DNA of 64,000 nucleotides, taken from NCBI GenBank assembly GCA_044350425.1, contig JBILHS010000010.1, positions 1-64,000 on the forward strand, in the 5' to 3' direction. Under the pieces are notes generated by a model. The model worked only from the letters and a program-made list of their open reading frames with translations, was not told the DNA's origin and made no database searches. Numbering within the stretch: position 1 is the stretch's first letter; each line of letters opens with the position of its first letter. Below are positions 52,020-59,992 of this stretch, one piece after another. This DNA comes from M3007 sp044350425 (GTDB lineage Bacteria; Bacteroidota; Bacteroidia; Chitinophagales; Saprospiraceae). Both the position numbers and the translations under genes were made by a program.

Positions 52020-52505
52020 ATGAAAAAACAAACATTCCTTACTTCCCTTGTACTGGGAATTGCTTTCCTCCTGTTACATTTTTCTTGCAAAGATGAAATA
52101 TGCAGAGCACCAGTTCAAGATTCCGGCTTCGGGTTCATGCTTGTGGATCGATTTGGCACGAATCAAATTGCTGCATGGGGAGCACGGTATAATTCGGACT
52201 CAACCTTCCTTACTACGGTAAATGGTGAAACCCCAAGTGATTTATACATTTCAGGGGGAGGTACAATTTCCTTCTTCATCCCTGATAGTTATACCGAAGC
52301 TCTTGATACAGAGGTCATACGCATATTCTTTCTATATCTGCCTGATTACCAAGGGCATCCAAAAGTGGATGTAGATACACTTACGTTTAAATACCGTTTC
52401 AAATTAGCAGGGGAAGTGATATGCTACGATTATTTGCAGGTCATGTATAACGACAGTTTATATCACAATGGGAACTATGAATCTTTAATGAATTTCACCA
52501 AATAA
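52020..52505 (+). CDS. Lipoprotein of unknown function paired with a metalloprotease
   Basis: 161 residues with a type II signal peptide (TSLVLGIAFLLLHFSCKDE; lipidated Cys near residue 23). The rest is a beta-rich domain without a known family. The next gene starts 11 bp downstream, so they form one unit. It shares no obvious similarity with the lipoprotein at 5532-6134 but holds the same kind of place beside a T9SS metalloprotease. It is AT-rich compared with the flanking genes. A partner or inhibitor role is inference. Confidence 0.8.
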   Translation: MKKQTFLTSLVLGIAFLLLHFSCKDEICRAPVQDSGFGFMLVDRFGTNQIAAWGARYNSDSTFLTTVNGETPSDLYISGGGTISFFIPDSYTEALDTEVIRIFFLYLPDYQGHPKVDVDTLTFKYRFKLAGEVICYDYLQVMYNDSLYHNGNYESLMNFTK

Positions 52506-52516
52506 TTTTTTTTAAA

Positions 52517-54679
52517 ATGCTTAAGTTTACATTTATCACTTTTTTACTCCTTTTAGGATTGACCTTTTCTTTAGTTGCACAACAAGACACACTTCCTATC
52601 TGTGGGACAGTAGAAAAAACAGATTTGGAAATGGAATCATTGCCTTGGTTTGGAAATAACGACTTCTTAGATGAATTTCGCAGTACCTACGCTGCTGCTC
52701 AATTAATTAATAGAGGCAACATCGCTCAAGATCGAGATGGAGTTTGTCCAGATTTGGAAAAGATGTATTTGGTTCCAATCCGATTTTGGATATATAAAGA
52801 AGATGACAATGATAACCTTTTTCCAAACGAAGTAGAATTGCAGGAAACGATGGATAGGTTGAATTTTACATTCCAAAGCAATGGTTTAAACATTCGTTTT
52901 TTCATGCTTTGTCCGCAATATATAACAGATTCAGATGCAGCTAATGCATCAGATTGGGAAACATTTTTGCTTGCATTTTCCCCTGCTACTATTGATCCAA
53001 ATGCAATAAATGTACATATAGTGAAAGAGTATCCAGGTGGTGTATACAATTCCTTTTCAGATGTTATTGTGATTCCAAGAGAAGTAGCCAAATTTCCAAC
53101 TTCGGCTTCAACATTACCACATGAAGTCGGGCATTATTTTGGACTTGAACATACCCACAGAAGCTCTGATAAAGGGGTATGCGGTCAAGAGTGTGTGAGT
53201 CGAACGAGAACATTCAATTTTTGGAATTTCTGCTTAAAAACAGGTAAAATATGTGAGAAAAATGGTGATGCATTATGTGATACGCCAGCTGATCCAAATT
53301 TGTCCAAACCAGGAATGCTCATAAATTGCTCATACATGGGTACTGGCAAGGATTGGTACGATGAATCCTACTCTCCTGATACTAGCAACATAATGAGCTA
53401 TTCAAGAAAGACATGTAGAACCCGTTTTTCCACAAGTCAAATCAATGTGATGGCCTACAATCTCCTTATCAATCATTCCATTTTTCAAACCATTGATGCC
53501 AATGAGACTGATCCAGACGAGTATGAGCCAGATGATAGCGATTTCCCGGATGTCCCCAGAGCAATTAGTATGGGAGAATCGCAATGCCATACATTTTATG
53601 ACATGATTGAATGTCAAGACCCGGCAGATTGGTTGAAAATGAGTTTAAATCAAGGTGTAATTGGTTCTTACCAAATCAAAATTGAAAAAGTTGATGATGC
53701 ACCAAACCCTGTCGAAAAAGTAACGGTGTGGAATATTGGTGGCGACGGTATGCGTTCAACAGAAGTAGCAACGACTACTATCAACTTGGGGTCGACTAAG
53801 ATCTTTGAATTTCCATGTTCGGCACCCAGTAATAGCCGCCTTTTGATTGAAGTAGTGCGAAAATCCGATGTCACAGAAGGTAAATATATAATTTCCCTAG
53901 CATCAAGCAATCCATTAAGTATTTCTGGCAGTAATATTTTGTGCCAAAGCACCTCGTATACAGTAGAAGGGCTTCCGAATGGCGCAACCGTGAGTTGGGC
54001 TTCCAGCCCAAGCATTACGCTTCAAAATACTACTGGTTCAACGGTCACTATTCAGAGTTTTGTGGGCGGAGCATCAGAATATTGGGTTGAGGCAATCGTG
54101 ACTTGGGGTGGTTACTCTCAAAAAATCCGCAGAGTGTTTTCTTATGAGGGAAGTGGAGGCGTGCCTAATTTCTTTATTGTTCCCGAGTTTCCAGCATGTT
54201 ATCCTGGTGATGGTGAGTATAGCATATCAAATCCGATAGATGGTATAACGTATGCTTGGTCGTGTCAAGGGGCTTCATGTGGTAATATTCAATCCTTTGG
54301 AAATGGTGAGTATGTAGTAGTGGAACCAGATGGGATTGGAACCATGACATTGGTTGTTACAGCTACTGACGAGTGTGGCAGTAGCCGCGTGAAAACAAAA
54401 GAGATAAACGTGCAAAGGTGTCGCGATAAAATGGAAAATATAATCATCACACCGAATCCGACAACCGGAATAATAAATGTAGAAATCCAAGATACATATG
54501 TGACCGATGGTAATTATCAGGTACTCATAATCAGCCAAATGTCAGAATTGAAATTTCAGTCTGATTACTCGACTAAGAACTTTTCTATAAACCTCGGCGA
54601 GTTGCAAAATGGGGTTTACAGTATTCTTGTATACAGAGGGGATACTTCTGCTACAGCCACTTTTATCATAAATAAATAA
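52517..54679 (+). CDS. M43/pappalysin-like zinc metalloprotease with T9SS sorting domain
   Basis: 720 residues. Signal peptide MLKFTFITFLLLLGLTFSLVAQ. The zinc site is HEVGHYFGLEH (HExxHxxGxxH) near residue 202, followed by a Cys-containing loop, GDALCDTPADP and NIMSY, the Met-turn. These features are typical of the M43 (cytophagalysin/pappalysin) group. Next come a PPC-like domain (EPDDSDFPDVPRAISMG) and two Ig/PKD-like regions, then a T9SS domain (ITPNPTTGIINVEI to ATFIINK). The enzyme should act outside the cell. AT-rich composition suggests transfer. Confidence 0.93.
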   Translation: MLKFTFITFLLLLGLTFSLVAQQDTLPICGTVEKTDLEMESLPWFGNNDFLDEFRSTYAAAQLINRGNIAQDRDGVCPDLEKMYLVPIRFWIYKEDDNDNLFPNEVELQETMDRLNFTFQSNGLNIRFFMLCPQYITDSDAANASDWETFLLAFSPATIDPNAINVHIVKEYPGGVYNSFSDVIVIPREVAKFPTSASTLPHEVGHYFGLEHTHRSSDKGVCGQECVSRTRTFNFWNFCLKTGKICEKNGDALCDTPADPNLSKPGMLINCSYMGTGKDWYDESYSPDTSNIMSYSRKTCRTRFSTSQINVMAYNLLINHSIFQTIDANETDPDEYEPDDSDFPDVPRAISMGESQCHTFYDMIECQDPADWLKMSLNQGVIGSYQIKIEKVDDAPNPVEKVTVWNIGGDGMRSTEVATTTINLGSTKIFEFPCSAPSNSRLLIEVVRKSDVTEGKYIISLASSNPLSISGSNILCQSTSYTVEGLPNGATVSWASSPSITLQNTTGSTVTIQSFVGGASEYWVEAIVTWGGYSQKIRRVFSYEGSGGVPNFFIVPEFPACYPGDGEYSISNPIDGITYAWSCQGASCGNIQSFGNGEYVVVEPDGIGTMTLVVTATDECGSSRVKTKEINVQRCRDKMENIIITPNPTTGIINVEIQDTYVTDGNYQVLIISQMSELKFQSDYSTKNFSINLGELQNGVYSILVYRGDTSATATFIINK

Positions 54680-54691
54680 GCACCCATCAAT

Positions 54692-54736
54692 GCATGGCTG
54701 TCTATGTCCGCTAAACCCGGCCACTGGCAGCCATGC
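54692..54736 (+). terminator. Possible terminator hairpin after the metalloprotease
   Basis: GCATGGCTG (54692-54700) pairs with CAGCCATGC (54728-54736) across a 27-base loop, followed by CCACGGATTTTT. A copy of ATCCGTGTCTCATCCGTGA lies just after (54788-54806). Confidence 0.4.
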
Positions 54737-54863
54737 CCACGGATTTTTCATGAATGGTAGAAGAAAAGTTTGCGAAGCAAACAAAAAATCCGTGTCTCAT
54801 CCGTGACATCCGTGGCTCATTTGTAGCCTTCATATTCGATCATTTTCAACACTCCTTTTTTTC

Positions 54864-55715
54864 ATGGCTGATTTTTCCAAACTTAAAGAACAAGCGGTGC
54901 AAACACGCCGTGATATCGTACGCATGGTGTTTAACTGCCAAAGCGGACACCCTGGTGGTTCACTGGGTTGCGTAGAATATTTCGTTGCCCTTTACGGCAA
55001 TGTGTTGAAGCACACACCTAAAACCTTTAAAATGGAGGGAAAAGGCCAGGATATGTTCTTTCTTTCCAATGGCCATATTTCACCGGTCTGGTATTCGGTG
55101 CTTGCCCGCACCGGTTATTTTCCTGTAGCGGAACTGAAAACCTTCCGCAAACTCAATACACGACTACAGGGTCACCCGGCTACCCACGAGGGACTTCCTG
55201 GCATTCGGATCGCTTCCGGCTCACTGGGGCAGGGTATTTCAGCCGCCATCGGTGCTGCTCTTGCCAAAAAACTCGATGGGGACAATCGCTGGATCTTCTG
55301 TCTGACCGGCGATGGAGAACTGGATGAAGGCCAGTGCTGGGAAGCCATCATGTCGGCAGCGCACCTGAAAGTGGACAATCTGATCGTGACCGTTGACTGG
55401 AATGGCCAACAGATCGACGGTCCCACCAGCGCAGTGATGAACCTCGGCAACCTGCCGGCCAAATGGAAAGCTTTTGGCTGGGATGTGCTCATCCTGGAAA
55501 AGGGAAATGATATGGATGCGGTGATCGCTATGCTCCGCAAAGCCAAACGCCGTACCGGAAAAGGCAAACCTGTGGTGATTTTGATGAAGACGGAAATGGG
55601 GTATGGTGTAGATTTTATGCAGGGAACCCACAAATGGCATGGTAAAGCACCGAATCAGGAACAATTGGACAGTGCTCTGGGGCAATTGACCGGGAGTACC
55701 TTGGAGGATTTTTAG
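54864..55715 (+). CDS. Transketolase N-terminal (thiamine diphosphate) subunit
   Basis: 283 residues. SGHPGGSLGCVEYFVALY, LSNGHISPVWYS, GSLGQGISAAIGAALA and the ThDP/Mg motif GDGELDEGQCWEA...VDWNGQQIDG are transketolase N-terminal signatures. Split transketolases consist of two subunits, and together they transfer two-carbon units between sugar phosphates. The C-terminal subunit gene normally follows directly. Here a tRNA gene and WG-repeat genes follow, so the partner is elsewhere. Start ATG 54864; an earlier ORF start is in unrelated repeat DNA. Confidence 0.93.
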   Translation: MADFSKLKEQAVQTRRDIVRMVFNCQSGHPGGSLGCVEYFVALYGNVLKHTPKTFKMEGKGQDMFFLSNGHISPVWYSVLARTGYFPVAELKTFRKLNTRLQGHPATHEGLPGIRIASGSLGQGISAAIGAALAKKLDGDNRWIFCLTGDGELDEGQCWEAIMSAAHLKVDNLIVTVDWNGQQIDGPTSAVMNLGNLPAKWKAFGWDVLILEKGNDMDAVIAMLRKAKRRTGKGKPVVILMKTEMGYGVDFMQGTHKWHGKAPNQEQLDSALGQLTGSTLEDF

Positions 55716-55731
55716 GTTTTTTGAGAAAACT

Positions 55732-55763
55732 TTGTGGATTTTCGCTTCAGAGTTTTACATTTG
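55732..55763 (+). promoter_or_regulatory. Promoter of tRNA-Ala
   Basis: TTG 55732-55734, a 21-bp spacer and TACATTTG 55756-55763 fit the consensus. A small CCGCC...GGCGG hairpin lies between it and the tRNA. Confidence 0.65.
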
Positions 55764-55870
55764 CGTCCCGTTTTAACCGCCATAGCTTTAGCGAAGGCGG
55801 TTCAGTGATACCAGCCTTAGGAATTAGTGGTGGGCGAAAGCCCGCCTCTGCCAAGGGTGCGGCGGACAAG

Positions 55871-55943
<73 letters not shown>

Positions 55944-55947
55944 CTAG

Positions 55948-55979
55948 GCCTCGTCTTGAAAAAGACGGGGCTTTTTTTT
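55948..55979 (+). terminator. Terminator of tRNA-Ala
   Basis: GCCTCGTCTT pairs with AAGACGGGGC around GAAA (one G-T pair), followed by T8. Confidence 0.9.
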
Positions 55980-56058
55980 ATCCCTTTTCGTATTGAGCCC
56001 GCCTACGCCACGGCTTTGGCGGGTAAACTGTTAGAGCGTCCCGAAATGCTTACCTGAA

Positions 56059-56124
56059 ATTCCATGCTAAACGCCGCGCTTGGAATCTGTTTTAGGCAAA
56101 GAAAAGACCTGGCAAGGTAAAAAA
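56059..56124. repeat. Left copy of a ~65-bp repeat flanking the WG-repeat gene cluster
   Basis: It contains CCATGCTAAACGCCGCGCTT and GGAATCTGTTTTAGGCAAAG. A clearly related copy in the same orientation lies at 63422-63480. The pair brackets the three WG-repeat genes. No ORF. Confidence 0.75.
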
Positions 56125-56154
56125 GTCGAGTAGTTGGTCTGCAAGGAATGAAAT

Positions 56155-57570
56155 TCAATCCAACTCAAACGGCACACAAATTTTAACCTTCAACCGAAGC
56201 GCCTTAACATTCAATTGGGCCGGCGCCCATTTGGGCATCGCGTTGATCAATCGGATAGCTTCCTCCCCGCAAGCTCCGCCAATGTCCTTGTACACGCCAG
56301 CAGATTTGATGGTGCCCTCGGTTTCAATAAACGCCTCCACAAAGACATTGCCCTGGATGTTTTTCGCCCTTGCCTCCGCTGGGTAACGCATCTTTTCTTT
56401 ATAAAAACGCAGTATAGCCCCATCGCCACCCGGGAAGGCAGGCATCTTGCTGACAGGCACATCAAAGGGTTTTTCCACCAAGGGCGGACGCGCGGTTGAC
56501 TTCTGCACTTCAACCATCGGGGGCTCTTCAATAACCACTGATTCTATGGCGTCATCGGTGCTCGGCGCGGGCATTTCGTCCATCGCAGGGTCGGCGATGA
56601 AGGTTTGCCCGCCGCGTTCGTCTATATAAAAAAAGCCTTTGGGTTGTTCGCGCCGCCTGCCAAGTGCGACGAGTCGGGCGCCGTTGCTGCTTTTTGCCTT
56701 GAATTTTTCGAAGTGTAAATTTCCTGCGTCGGGCAAGTAAATATCATCAAAAACAAGGCGCTTATCAAAGCTGCCATCAGCGCCAATGATATAGTATTTA
56801 TCCCCTTTTCTTGCCCAAAAAAGGAAATGGCTGAAGACTGTTATCGGAGGCTTGCAAAAGGCAGAAAGTCGATCGAATTCAAACTGCGCCTCCCCTTCTT
56901 TTCCAATCTCAACTATGCCATATGCCTCCTTTTTTCGGGCGATAAAGCGGCGCGGATTGGCGGTGAAAAGCAGTTCCTGAAAATCGTTTGCGAATATTTT
57001 TTGGCCTGTTTTCAAGTCATAAGCATTAAAAACCGGGTTGGGATCACCGTAGTGCATCGATTTTTCCACGATGACTGGGTGTGTCTCCGCGGCGTATTCG
57101 ATTTTGGAATATAGTATCGGGACGATCATCCGTCCGTCATTAGCAAAAAGTCCGTTTTCTGTAGCATTTTTATTGGCGATGAAATACTGCCCGGGTCGAT
57201 GTTCATTTTTAAACATATCAACAAAAACGCGTGCAGGACGCAGTACGCCGATCGAAATGCCCTCCGCAATCTGTCTGCCCGAGGCATCGTAAAGCTCCGG
57301 CTTGGCGTTTCTGCGGGAAAAAATAGCGCCGGTGGAATCTTCTTTGGGACCTGTTTTCATGAGGTTTTGCTCCAACATCGGGAATATCCAGCGGCGTTCA
57401 GCGGCATTAAAAAGGCCCATTTTCTGTGGCCTTTTGATGGTTTCGACAAAAAAACGCTGAAAACAATCGTGCCGGATGTACACCGAATCCATGGGCAAAA
57501 GGGTACCGCCGGCAATGGTTAAAATGCCTGAACGCAGCACCTTCTGGTTGTCTGAACGCTCTACCATCAA
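56155..57570 (-). CDS. C-terminal part of a nonsense-split WG-repeat protein ending in a TonB C-terminal domain
   Basis: 471 residues, in the same frame as 57622-58191. The single stop between them is TGA at 57622-57624, and the reading GKWVFEAPYQNGEW with Trp is natural, so TGG to TGA is the likely change. The N-terminal two thirds hold WG-like repeats (ENGLFANDGRMIVPILYSKI). Residues ~380-471 are a TonB C-terminal domain (AFPGGDGAILRFYKEKMRYP, AFIETEGTIKSAGVY). There is no transmembrane anchor. Normally such a domain contacts TonB-dependent receptors or partner proteins; its role in this fusion is unknown. This half alone lacks a signal peptide. Confidence 0.8.
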   Translation of the reverse strand: MMVERSDNQKVLRSGILTIAGGTLLPMDSVYIRHDCFQRFFVETIKRPQKMGLFNAAERRWIFPMLEQNLMKTGPKEDSTGAIFSRRNAKPELYDASGRQIAEGISIGVLRPARVFVDMFKNEHRPGQYFIANKNATENGLFANDGRMIVPILYSKIEYAAETHPVIVEKSMHYGDPNPVFNAYDLKTGQKIFANDFQELLFTANPRRFIARKKEAYGIVEIGKEGEAQFEFDRLSAFCKPPITVFSHFLFWARKGDKYYIIGADGSFDKRLVFDDIYLPDAGNLHFEKFKAKSSNGARLVALGRRREQPKGFFYIDERGGQTFIADPAMDEMPAPSTDDAIESVVIEEPPMVEVQKSTARPPLVEKPFDVPVSKMPAFPGGDGAILRFYKEKMRYPAEARAKNIQGNVFVEAFIETEGTIKSAGVYKDIGGACGEEAIRLINAMPKWAPAQLNVKALRLKVKICVPFELD

Positions 57571-57621
57571 TACCAGCTGCCCATCGGTCCACTCGCCATT
57601 TTGATAGGGCGCTTCAAAGAC

Positions 57622-58191
57622 TCATTTGCCGTTTTTGTAGTAAAAATCGCCCTGGCCGCTGGTTTTTAACGATACACTGAACGTTTGTTGATCAAATCCG
57701 GGCCAGGCGGATAGACCAGGCAGGGTGTATCGTTTTTCCCCTTTTTCGTTGTAAAATCTCAGCTCTGTGCTACCGGTTTCTCTTGCCACGAGCAAATCCG
57801 GCCAAATCGCACGGGCGTATTCAAAAGGTCCTTCGATGATTTTTTTGCCGGAATGGATATTCCAGAGGCTGAAAAGCTTCCCATTTTTTGCGCCAACATA
57901 GCCGGCTGAAATACCGGTTTGCATCGCATCATTGATCAGGTCAAACTCAAGCGGCACCACGGTTCGGCCCGTGGCTGAGACGAGACCTGCCCGCCCATTA
58001 CGCTCCACGCGCACGAGCGTATCTACGTTGTAGACCAGGACCGCTTTGTCAAAAATCGGTTCAGTGATGTTTTCATGGTTGAAGGTGCTGCGAAGGGAAA
58101 ATTTACCCGCCCGATTTTGCCCGAGGAGGGCTTGCGCCGAAACTGTTTTTACGAAAAAAAGCACAGCCGCCAAGAGGTAATACTTGTACAT
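57622..58191 (-). CDS. N-terminal part of the nonsense-split WG-repeat/TonB-like protein
   Basis: 189 residues: signal peptide MYKYYLLAAVLFFVKTVSAQ and WG-like repeats (VERNGRAGLVSATGRTVVPL). It stops at TGA 57622 right after DFYYKNGK, and the frame continues without shift into the C-terminal half. If the stop is real, a short secreted protein without the TonB-like domain is made. Together the halves would give about 678 codons. It starts 27 bp after the upstream WG gene, in one operon. Confidence 0.8.
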   Translation of the reverse strand: MYKYYLLAAVLFFVKTVSAQALLGQNRAGKFSLRSTFNHENITEPIFDKAVLVYNVDTLVRVERNGRAGLVSATGRTVVPLEFDLINDAMQTGISAGYVGAKNGKLFSLWNIHSGKKIIEGPFEYARAIWPDLLVARETGSTELRFYNEKGEKRYTLPGLSAWPGFDQQTFSVSLKTSGQGDFYYKNGK

Positions 58192-58218
58192 AATAATTTG
58201 ATAATCAGGTATTTGTTT

Positions 58219-59349
58219 CTATTTTTCAAAAACCATTCCATCGCTCATGCGAACGTAGTATGGTTTTGCGGGCCAGGCCAGCCGAATCTGTGCAAATCCT
58301 GTGTAAAAGGAGTTTCCTTCGTCCAGATAATGCTCCGTACGACTAAAATAGACCGGTTTAACCGTGGCTGGTCCGGTTTCAAGGGAGACCAGGTGTACAC
58401 CATCGCAGCGGAAAAAATGCACCCAATTTGGCCCGGTGATCGGAAAAATGGAAGTGAAAATTTCAGGCAAAACGGCCTTTTCAAAATCCGCACGAGCAGC
58501 AGCCGGTACATTTTCTGACAGCCGAAAATTGGCCAACTTAATTGGTGTGTTCGGGCCTGATTGACCGGTAATTTCGAGGTCTTTGGTGGCAAAAATCAGG
58601 TCTTGACCAGCGCGAATTTGAATGCCAACGCCACGACCGAAAGTCCTTCCGAACCGCGACAAACGGGGGTACTCGGCAGGTATAAGTTCCTGACCAGTTT
58701 CCAAATCAAAGAGCCCTGCCCGGCCATTTTTGATGCCGATCAAGCGCTTGTCTTGCCAAATACTGATGAGTTGATCATATTCAACAGGTAACAACACTCG
58801 ACCAGTAGCGTCCAGCCAGCCGTATTTTTTGTCTTTTTTTAGCTCAAAAAAGCCCATACCGGCATGTCCAATTCCACCGCGCTCGATGCGAAATAGCTCT
58901 TTTCCTGTTTCTCGATTTTTCAGCACGGCCTGTGAAGTGTCCCACAAAATTTGAAAGGAATCAGACTTTGGAATGGGTTTGGGCTTTCTTTCGAGCCACT
59001 CCATTTTGGTCAGGCCTTCAATGGGTGCAACATGCCCCGCCGAATCAATTGAAAACAAATGTGTTGGCTTATCTTTTTCAAAAAATTCGCCCAAAAACAT
59101 GCCTGGCTCTCCTGTGGTTTCAACATGGTTGAACAAAAAATCGGTCTGCCAACCACGCGCTGCATCGCGCAATGCAATACGGTTTTGCTCATCCAGGACC
59201 AGTATTTTTTCCGGGGAGCCGATGGTTGCGCAATTTCTGACAGGCGTCTGAAGCAAATTCCCGACGCGGTCGAGCAGGCCGAAACGGCCATTTTCGTCCA
59301 TGACTTTGAGGTTTTCGTACTGATAATCACTTGTAAATATGCCCGGCAT
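58219..59349 (-). CDS. C-terminal part of a second nonsense-split WG-repeat protein
   Basis: 376 residues of WG-like repeats (ENGRFGLLDRVGNLLQTPV, KKYGWLDATGRVLLPVEYDQ, KNGRAGLFDLETGQELIPAEY). It is in frame with 59365-59943, separated only by TAA at 59365-59367 and five codons (NRDRW). No signal peptide of its own, so if translated alone it would stay in the cytoplasm. Together the halves give a protein of about 575 codons. The function of WG-repeat proteins is unknown. Confidence 0.8.
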   Translation of the reverse strand: MPGIFTSDYQYENLKVMDENGRFGLLDRVGNLLQTPVRNCATIGSPEKILVLDEQNRIALRDAARGWQTDFLFNHVETTGEPGMFLGEFFEKDKPTHLFSIDSAGHVAPIEGLTKMEWLERKPKPIPKSDSFQILWDTSQAVLKNRETGKELFRIERGGIGHAGMGFFELKKDKKYGWLDATGRVLLPVEYDQLISIWQDKRLIGIKNGRAGLFDLETGQELIPAEYPRLSRFGRTFGRGVGIQIRAGQDLIFATKDLEITGQSGPNTPIKLANFRLSENVPAAARADFEKAVLPEIFTSIFPITGPNWVHFFRCDGVHLVSLETGPATVKPVYFSRTEHYLDEGNSFYTGFAQIRLAWPAKPYYVRMSDGMVFEK

Positions 59350-59364
59350 CCATCGGTCTCGGTT

Positions 59365-59943
59365 TTACTGAATGAAAAAAAGGTGGTCCGGCATGAACCA
59401 GGCGCGAAAAGGTGGCTTTGTGCCTGATTTTAAGAAGTAGTAACGCGAGGCGGCTTTGGATTTGCCGGAAGGATCAGTGAAGGTGGCCGGGCGTGGATCT
59501 TTTATTTTCGGGATGAGCAATTCGATGTGGTTGCCGCGCTCGTCAAATCGAAACCCTTTTCGTTCGTAACCTACCGCTAATTCCCATTGGTTAGCGCTGG
59601 AAAAAGGCAGGGTCTGGCGTCCGTTGAGGTCAAAAAACGCCCATTTTCCGTATTTTTTTGCCAAGAAAACGGGCAAGTCCCATTCCATCCAGGTAATTTC
59701 CTCAAACTGCGGCTCCAATAATATTTTGCCATCAGCATCCGCCAGCCCATACTTTTCGCCATCTAAAAACGGGATTTTCAAAACAGCCAAAATTTCCGGA
59801 GCGGGCGGCAGGAAAGAAAGCTGCCTGAATCGCTCAAAAGGGATTGGCGGATCGGCAGGCCGGTTGTTTTGGCCAAAGCAGAAATTGCTTAAAAAAAGGG
59901 CCAACAGGGTGAACGGGATTGGGTAGTATTTTATACAAAGCAT
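59365..59943 (-). CDS. N-terminal part of the second nonsense-split WG-repeat protein
   Basis: 192 residues: signal peptide (YYPIPFTLLALFLSNFCFGQ) and WG-type repeats (EKYGLADADGKILLEPQFEE, KYGKWAFFDLNGRQTLPF). It ends DHLFFIQ then TAA, with the frame open beyond. Same arrangement as in the next gene of the operon but with a different stop codon. It lies 49 bp after the intact WG gene. Confidence 0.8.
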   Translation of the reverse strand: MLCIKYYPIPFTLLALFLSNFCFGQNNRPADPPIPFERFRQLSFLPPAPEILAVLKIPFLDGEKYGLADADGKILLEPQFEEITWMEWDLPVFLAKKYGKWAFFDLNGRQTLPFSSANQWELAVGYERKGFRFDERGNHIELLIPKIKDPRPATFTDPSGKSKAASRYYFLKSGTKPPFRAWFMPDHLFFIQ

Positions 59944-59992
59944 TGATTATCAAATATTTTATGTCTGGATTTTGCTGGTTTTAAACAAACGC

